A stretch of 64,000 nucleotides of DNA from Nocardioides nitrophenolicus (GTDB taxonomy: Bacteria > Actinomycetota > Actinomycetes > Propionibacteriales > Nocardioidaceae), in assembly GCF_016907515.1 (NCBI RefSeq), contig NZ_JAFBBY010000001.1, positions 3,658,001 through 3,722,000 of the forward strand. Direction: 5' to 3'. A model generated the notes under the pieces. It was given only the letters and a program-made list of their open reading frames with translations, was not told where the DNA came from and ran no database searches. Shown here piece after piece: positions 59,491 to 64,000 of this stretch (positions are counted from its first letter, which is position 1; every line of letters starts with the position of its first letter). The translations under genes and the position numbers were made by a program.

Positions 59491-62400
59491 GTGGAACCCT
59501 TTGAGGGGATCATCCGCACGAAGCTCATGCCCCCACCGGTAGGGGATCGGGTGGTGCCGCGTCCCAGGATCTCAAAGCTCTTTGCTGAGCTCAGCGAGTC
59601 GCATCGCGTCGTCCTGATCAGTGCGACATCCGGATCTGGCAAGACGACAGCTGTGGCGGAAACCGCAGCCAGGTCGTCGCGACCTTTGGCATGGCTGACG
59701 CTGGACTCCAGTGAGAAGGCCGCCGGCCGTTTGCTGGTGTACCTCGAGGCAGCTTTGCAGCAAGCCGCTCCGGGAACTGCGGGCGTCGCCTCGGGGGCAC
59801 TTGCTGCGGGACTCACTCATGTGGAAGCCGGTGGACTGCTCGCAGACTCGCTGAACCGACCCGTCCTACTCGTCGTCGACGGGCTTGAGCATTTGGCGGG
59901 CGACGATGCGGAGACGGCGCTTGCGGCGCTGGCGGCGTTCCTCCGCTACGCGCCACAAGCGCTGCGCGTAATTCTGCTCAGCCGGATTGACCTGCCCCTC
60001 GACTTCGCCGCCGTTGCGGGCTATGACGACGTTGCGTTCGTAGGCGAGGAAGTTCTTGCCTTCACCCCCGAGGAAGCAGCTCTCGCGCTCGAGAGAGCAG
60101 GCTCTACGGTTGCCGATCCTCATCGTGTAGTCGAAGCGACTGGCGGCTGGGTGACGGGTGTTCTCTTCGAGGCGTGGCGGTCTCGCGAGCATGTGAGCGG
60201 GACTGGAGGTGAAGTCGATCCGCTGCACGGGTACCTCGCGTCGCAGATCTTGGCAGGACTGACGTCGGATCAGCGGGAGTTTCTCGCCATCACCTCGCTT
60301 CTAGACGAGGTCACGCCCGACCGCGCGGTCGCATTAGGTGAGACGCGCGCCGCGCAGATCTTGGTCGACTTACGCTCGAAACATCTCCCGGTGAGTTGGC
60401 TCCCCGGTACCTACCGGATGCGGTGCCATCCGCGCTTTCGCGAGTACCTGGCTACGCGTCTTGACCGCCTCGATCCCGCTCGCGTAGCCGATGCTCGCAA
60501 GGCTTATGCAGCTTTGCTCGACGCCGAAGGGCACCCAGAGGAGGCGGTCGACCAATTCATTGCGGTCGGTGACCTGAAGCGCGCGGTCGCGGCGGCTGAG
60601 GCTGCCCTGCCCGCGGTCATCGATCGACTGGACCTCTGGGTTGCCGATCGTTGGATCTCAGTTCTGGCTGGGCCTGGAGGCCAGGGAACGAAGCATTTGG
60701 TCGAAGGCGAGCTCATGCTCGCCATCAGCCGAGAGAACTACCAGAATGCCGTCGCCGTCGCTGACCGAGCCGCGGCTGAGGGCTACCGCGACGAGCTGGC
60801 GAGCCGGTCATCCAGGGCCGCGAGCATGATGGCGTGGTCCTACTGGCACCTCGCACGTGTCGACGATGCCCGTTCAGTCATCGCTGCCGCGCCGCCCACG
60901 ACTGACATTGCGGCTGTCGAGTACCTGATGGCTTTGGTCGATCGACCGGGAGCTGGTTCCTTCTCTTCTCCTGACCTCACAGGGGGGCCGCTCGATGGAC
61001 TGGTCATGAGAGTTGATTACGCCCACGGCCGCTTTCGTCATGTGCTGGACGTGCAGCGATCGTCCTGGGCGGCCGCAATCTCGGCGCCCTGGACGATCGG
61101 CGCGCTTCGTGCCATGGGACGTCTACGAGAGGCCTCGGAGCTCTACCGCGCCGCAGAGGGTGGCCGGCGTTCTCCGGCTTGGCTTCACGGGATCGTCGCC
61201 CCCGAGCTGATGATCGATCTCGGTTCGCCCGATGAAGCTCGAGCAGCCCTGACGCGGGGGCGCGAACACATTCGGGCAAGCGGCTCGGTCGTCTTCGAGT
61301 GGCTCAGCATGCTTATCGAGGTGAAACTCGAGCTGCGACTCGCGCACGACGTGGCTGCTGCGCGCAGACTACTTCAGCAGCTTGACCAGGTTGGCGCGCG
61401 CCAATACTCCTTCATCGCCGAAGCCATCGACCTGTGGAGCGGTCTAGCTGACCTGGAGGCGGGCGACGCCGCCAGTGCTCGTTCAATGCTTCGGCGGGCG
61501 GTTGCGAGCATGAGCGCAGCCGAACGGCTGCTCGACCTTCCTACTGCAGCGGTCTACCTGGCCGAGGCCGAATGGCGACTCGACAACCCCGACGCTGCCG
61601 ACCAAGCTGCTGACCGGGCTCTTTCGGCGTCGGTGCTGCAGGGTTCGAACCATCAGCTGCTCACCGCGTTGTCCGACTACCCGGCTGTCGCCAGCCGGCG
61701 ACTCGACGCCGACGTGGTCGGGGAGTCTCCATGGCAAGAGATCGCGGCGGCACTGGGGGAGGCCGAGGTCCGTGTGTCTCCTGACTCGGGGCCCTCGGTC
61801 AGTCTCCTAGAGTTCGGTCAGGTCAAGCTGCTCGTCGACGGCCGGGAGGTACGCCCCCGGATCGCCAAGAGTCTGCTTCTGCTGTCCTATCTCGCCACGC
61901 GCGTCGGTCATACCGCAACCCGCGAAGAGCTGTTGGACGTGCTGTTCGACGGACGTGACGACGATTCCGCGAAGTCCTACCTGAGGCAGGCTGTCCACCG
62001 GCTCCGTGAGGTACTTCCACAGGGTGTGGGCCCGACGTTCACGGGCGAACGGTTGCGGTTCTCCAGTCCGGTCGGACTCACGACGGAGTCGGCGACACTC
62101 GAGTTGGAGCTGGCCCAGGCTTCGCGTCTGCGTGGGTCTGACAAGCGTGCTGCCCTCGAACGTGCGCTGAGGACGGTAGACAGCGGCGTCTATCTGCCCG
62201 GAGTTGACGCCTCATGGGTCTTGAGACGGCGCGAGGAGATCGCCGGCGTCGCAAACCGTGCGCGGTTGCAGGCAGCGCAGCTGGCCTACGCGGACGCAAA
62301 CTACCGAGAAGCTGACATGTTGATCGAGACGTTGCTAGAGCGTGACCCCTACCAGGAGAGCGCTTGGCGGCTCCTGATGCAGGTCGGCAGTGCGCTCGGC

Positions 62401-62511
62401 GACGCCGATCGAGTCCTAGCGGCATACCGGCGGTGCCGGCAGGCCCTGGAGGAGCTCGGCGTCGAGCCGTCCGAAACCACCACGCAGCTGTTCGATCGCC
62501 TTCGTCGCTGA
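59491..62511 (+). CDS. Large ATPase/BTAD-type transcriptional regulator
   Basis: 1006 residues. N-terminal P-loop ATPase of the MalT/LuxR-type (STAND) class: Walker A SATSGSGKTT (46-55), VLLVVDGLEHLAGDD Walker B. TPR-like helical middle (about 330-740). C-terminal OmpR-type winged helix (LEFGQVKLLVDGREVRPRIAKSLLLLSYL, about 770-870) and BTAD domain (about 880-1000, ending LEELGVEPSETTTQLFDRL). GTG 59491 used. Likely activator of the maleylacetate reductase, NTF2-HpaB and FAD synthetase genes on substrate binding. Confidence 0.85.
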   Translation: MEPFEGIIRTKLMPPPVGDRVVPRPRISKLFAELSESHRVVLISATSGSGKTTAVAETAARSSRPLAWLTLDSSEKAAGRLLVYLEAALQQAAPGTAGVASGALAAGLTHVEAGGLLADSLNRPVLLVVDGLEHLAGDDAETALAALAAFLRYAPQALRVILLSRIDLPLDFAAVAGYDDVAFVGEEVLAFTPEEAALALERAGSTVADPHRVVEATGGWVTGVLFEAWRSREHVSGTGGEVDPLHGYLASQILAGLTSDQREFLAITSLLDEVTPDRAVALGETRAAQILVDLRSKHLPVSWLPGTYRMRCHPRFREYLATRLDRLDPARVADARKAYAALLDAEGHPEEAVDQFIAVGDLKRAVAAAEAALPAVIDRLDLWVADRWISVLAGPGGQGTKHLVEGELMLAISRENYQNAVAVADRAAAEGYRDELASRSSRAASMMAWSYWHLARVDDARSVIAAAPPTTDIAAVEYLMALVDRPGAGSFSSPDLTGGPLDGLVMRVDYAHGRFRHVLDVQRSSWAAAISAPWTIGALRAMGRLREASELYRAAEGGRRSPAWLHGIVAPELMIDLGSPDEARAALTRGREHIRASGSVVFEWLSMLIEVKLELRLAHDVAAARRLLQQLDQVGARQYSFIAEAIDLWSGLADLEAGDAASARSMLRRAVASMSAAERLLDLPTAAVYLAEAEWRLDNPDAADQAADRALSASVLQGSNHQLLTALSDYPAVASRRLDADVVGESPWQEIAAALGEAEVRVSPDSGPSVSLLEFGQVKLLVDGREVRPRIAKSLLLLSYLATRVGHTATREELLDVLFDGRDDDSAKSYLRQAVHRLREVLPQGVGPTFTGERLRFSSPVGLTTESATLELELAQASRLRGSDKRAALERALRTVDSGVYLPGVDASWVLRRREEIAGVANRARLQAAQLAYADANYREADMLIETLLERDPYQESAWRLLMQVGSALGDADRVLAAYRRCRQALEELGVEPSETTTQLFDRLRR

Positions 62512-62521
62512 GTGTTTTCGC

Positions 62522-62531
62522 GACCGTTAAC
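62522..62531. promoter_or_regulatory. GTTAAC-type box 3 (GACCGTTAAC)
   Basis: Reverse complement of box 1, 24 bp before the NTF2-like start and 11 bp after the regulator stop. Confidence 0.45.
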
Positions 62532-62554
62532 TCCAGCCATGCACGGTTCACCTC

Positions 62555-62983
62555 ATGGCAGGAGAACACCAGGTCCTTGAGGCGCTTTACCGCGCTTACA
62601 ACGGTCACGACGCCGATGCGGCAGCGTCGCTCTACACCGCCGGCGGTCATCACGAGGACGTGGCCACGCAGCGCGTTCAGCGCTCGCCGGAAGCGATCGC
62701 GGTAGGGCTCCGTGGCTTTCTCGACGCCTTTCCCGACGCCCACTGGCGGTGTCTGGGAGTCGCGAGCGACCACGGCGTCGTCTTCGGGCAGTACGTGCTG
62801 ACCGGGACGCTCCAAGGAGCACTCGGAGGCCTGCCGGCGCATGGCCAGCGGCTCGAACTCCGAGGGGTTCATGTGCTTCGAACCCGTGACGGCCAGATCG
62901 AGCAGTCCGAGGACTACTGGGACCTGGCCACCTTCCAGCGACAGATGAAAACAGCAACTGAGCAGCAAGGAGATTCACAGTGA
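62555..62983 (+). CDS. SnoaL-like (NTF2 fold) protein
   Basis: 142 residues: VLEALYRAYNGHDADAAASLYTAGGHHED, GFLDAFPDAHWRCLGV, GQYVLTGTLQGALGGLPAHGQRLELRGVHVLRTRDGQI, as in SnoaL-like/ester-cyclase proteins. Its stop overlaps the HpaB-type start (GTGA), so both are made together. Could act on an unstable hydroxylation product; unproven. Confidence 0.82.
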   Translation: MAGEHQVLEALYRAYNGHDADAAASLYTAGGHHEDVATQRVQRSPEAIAVGLRGFLDAFPDAHWRCLGVASDHGVVFGQYVLTGTLQGALGGLPAHGQRLELRGVHVLRTRDGQIEQSEDYWDLATFQRQMKTATEQQGDSQ

Positions 62984-64000
62984 GGACAGGGCAGGAATAC
63001 CTGGAGTCGCTACGCGACGGCCGGAAGGTCTACGTGGGCGGCGAGCTGATCGACGACGTGACCACGCATCCCAAGACCAAGGGGTACGCGCACGCCATCG
63101 CGGAGTACTACGACCTCCACCTCGACCCGGAGCATCAGGACATCACGACCTTTATCGACGAGGCCGGGAACCGGCAGTCGATGCACTGGTTCCTTCCTCG
63201 CGACAAGGAGGGCGCCGTCCGCCGTCGCAAGTACGCCGAGTTCATGTTCCGGCACTTCAAGGGCGGCATTTTCACTCGGCCGCCCATGGGGATGAACGTC
63301 GTAATGTTCACCCAGGTCGATGACCAGGCTCCGTGGGCCGAGAACTCGCGTTTCAAGAACGGCCACCGTGACCTGTCGGGCAACATCCAGCGGCAGTGGG
63401 ACATGGTCACGTCGCAGGACCTCGCACTGTCTCCGATGTTCGTCGACGTGCAGTACGACCGCGGGCGTGAGGACGCCCTCGGCGAGACCCCGATGCTCAG
63501 TATCGTGGAGGAGAACGACGAGGGCATCGTCGTGCGCGGATGGAAGGCGATCGGAACCTCTCTGCCCTTCGTCAACTACCTGCTGGTGGGCAACCTCTGG
63601 CGCCCGGGGCAGACGCCGGAGCAAACCATCTACGCTCTGCTGCCCGTGGCGACGCCGGGTGTATCGATCGTTGCGCGGGAATCTCGGGCACAGCCCGATG
63701 CCGACCCCTACGACCGGCCCCTGGCGACCATCGGCGACGAGCTCGACGGGATGGTGTACTTCGACGACGTTCTCATCACCTGGGACCAGGTGCAGCACAT
63801 TGGCAACCCCGATCACTCGAAGTGGTACCCGCAGCGCCAGTTCGACTGGGTACACCTGGAGACCCAGATCCGCCAGACGGTTCACGCCGAGCTGATGGTG
63901 GGTCTTGCCCTGCTGATCACCCAGGCGCTGGGCACGCAGAACAACCCGGTGGTGCAGTCGCAGCTCGCGGAGATGATCCGTTACCGCGAGACCTGCCGGG
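62980..64000 (+). CDS. HpaB-family FADH2-dependent monooxygenase, N-terminal part (cut by window edge)
   Basis: Open to the right edge, 340 residues visible of about 520. GTG 62980 with AAGGAG upstream. MRTGQEYLESLRDGRKVYVGGELIDDVTTHP is the 4-hydroxyphenylacetate 3-hydroxylase family start, then SPMFVDVQYDR, RGWKAIGTSLPFVNYLLVGN and LDGMVYFDDVLITWDQV. Group D two-component enzymes of this type hydroxylate, and may dehalogenate or denitrate, phenols. With maleylacetate reductase nearby, a chloro/nitrophenol or resorcinol substrate is plausible. No flavin reductase is seen in this block. Confidence 0.88.
   Translation, partial: MRTGQEYLESLRDGRKVYVGGELIDDVTTHPKTKGYAHAIAEYYDLHLDPEHQDITTFIDEAGNRQSMHWFLPRDKEGAVRRRKYAEFMFRHFKGGIFTRPPMGMNVVMFTQVDDQAPWAENSRFKNGHRDLSGNIQRQWDMVTSQDLALSPMFVDVQYDRGREDALGETPMLSIVEENDEGIVVRGWKAIGTSLPFVNYLLVGNLWRPGQTPEQTIYALLPVATPGVSIVARESRAQPDADPYDRPLATIGDELDGMVYFDDVLITWDQVQHIGNPDHSKWYPQRQFDWVHLETQIRQTVHAELMVGLALLITQALGTQNNPVVQSQLAEMIRYRETCR

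Larger units (their letters stand above)
48032..64000. mobile_element. tRNA-Ala-associated genomic island (integrative element, right end not seen)
   Basis: Begins at the 3' end of tRNA-Ala(CGC) with int and a xis-like gene. It then carries a tRNA-Arg fragment, defence-like genes, a second xis-like gene and a catabolic block. From about 49.5 kb the DNA is visibly less GC-biased at third positions and has longer intergenic gaps than the core. No replication or transfer genes are in the window, so it is either incomplete, composite, or continues past 64 kb. Confidence 0.7.

Noticed and set aside
1..64000. CRISPR arrays, rRNA genes or insertion sequences
   Set aside because: No regularly spaced repeats, no rRNA-like sequence and no transposase were found by reading.

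Overview
The window looks like a chromosome segment of a high-GC actinobacterium, most likely Nocardioides or a relative (Nocardioidaceae). The reasons are the strong G/C third-position bias, the DUF222/HNH repeat protein, the LCP, mscL, ruc, 5-formyl-THF cyclo-ligase, UDP-glucose pyrophosphorylase, moeA, rimJ and sepX gene order (close to the Rv0985c-Rv0995 neighbourhood of Mycobacterium tuberculosis), LexA boxes of the TCGAAC-N4-GTTCGA type, and dense GTGA/ATGA-overlapping catabolic operons. The genus is inferred; no database search was possible.

Layout. (1) 1-9.5 kb: histidine-degradation genes (end of an M20 amidohydrolase, hutF, later hutI) are separated by a Baeyer-Villiger monooxygenase/hydrolase pair, an NTF2-like protein and an FAD oxidoreductase, and are followed by an SDR and a zinc alcohol dehydrogenase. 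(2) 9.5-19.1 kb: two divergent PaaX-type regulators flank a promoter with palindromes. The rightward operon encodes a flavin reductase, a polar-amino-acid-type ABC importer, an SDR, an acyl-CoA-dehydrogenase-like flavin monooxygenase, two TIGR04076 proteins, an LLM oxidoreductase and an ABM monooxygenase. (3) 19.1-33.2 kb: a TetR repressor and a GAF/PucR-type activator stand next to an MBL hydrolase. Beyond it lies an eleven-gene operon (FAH-like, cyclase, Liv-type ABC importer, AhpD-like, acyl-CoA ligase, FAH hydrolase, thiolase), probably for uptake and CoA-dependent breakdown of a ring-derived acid. Near-identical paired palindromes precede the MBL gene and this operon. (4) 33.2-47.9 kb: conserved core with the HNH/DUF222 gene behind a LexA box, tRNA-Arg(CCT), cell-envelope and divisome genes, molybdenum cofactor genes, and a CIRCE element in front of a Ruc-type chaperone gene.

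(5) 48-64 kb: a genomic island starts at tRNA-Ala(CGC). It holds a tyrosine integrase and a small excisionase-like gene, a 45-nt fragment of tRNA-Arg, and a set of defence-like genes: TcmP, its three-Cys (Gp37/Gp68, DUF5131) partner behind a perfect LexA palindrome, a DUF4238 protein, a protein with a HEPN-like Rx4H motif, and a membrane NERD nuclease. A second excisionase-like gene follows, whose upstream region repeats that of the first. The right end is a catabolic block: stand-alone FAD synthetase, maleylacetate reductase, a large BTAD/ATPase regulator, an NTF2-like protein and an HpaB-family monooxygenase cut by the window edge. It probably serves a (halo/nitro)phenol or resorcinol route through hydroxyquinol and maleylacetate. 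No right attachment site is seen, so the island probably continues past 64 kb.

The best candidates for something new are the SOS-boxed TcmP/three-Cys pair, the duplicated excisionase control module, the paired palindromes around the PucR regulator, and the GTTAAC boxes at the three promoters of the right-hand catabolic block.
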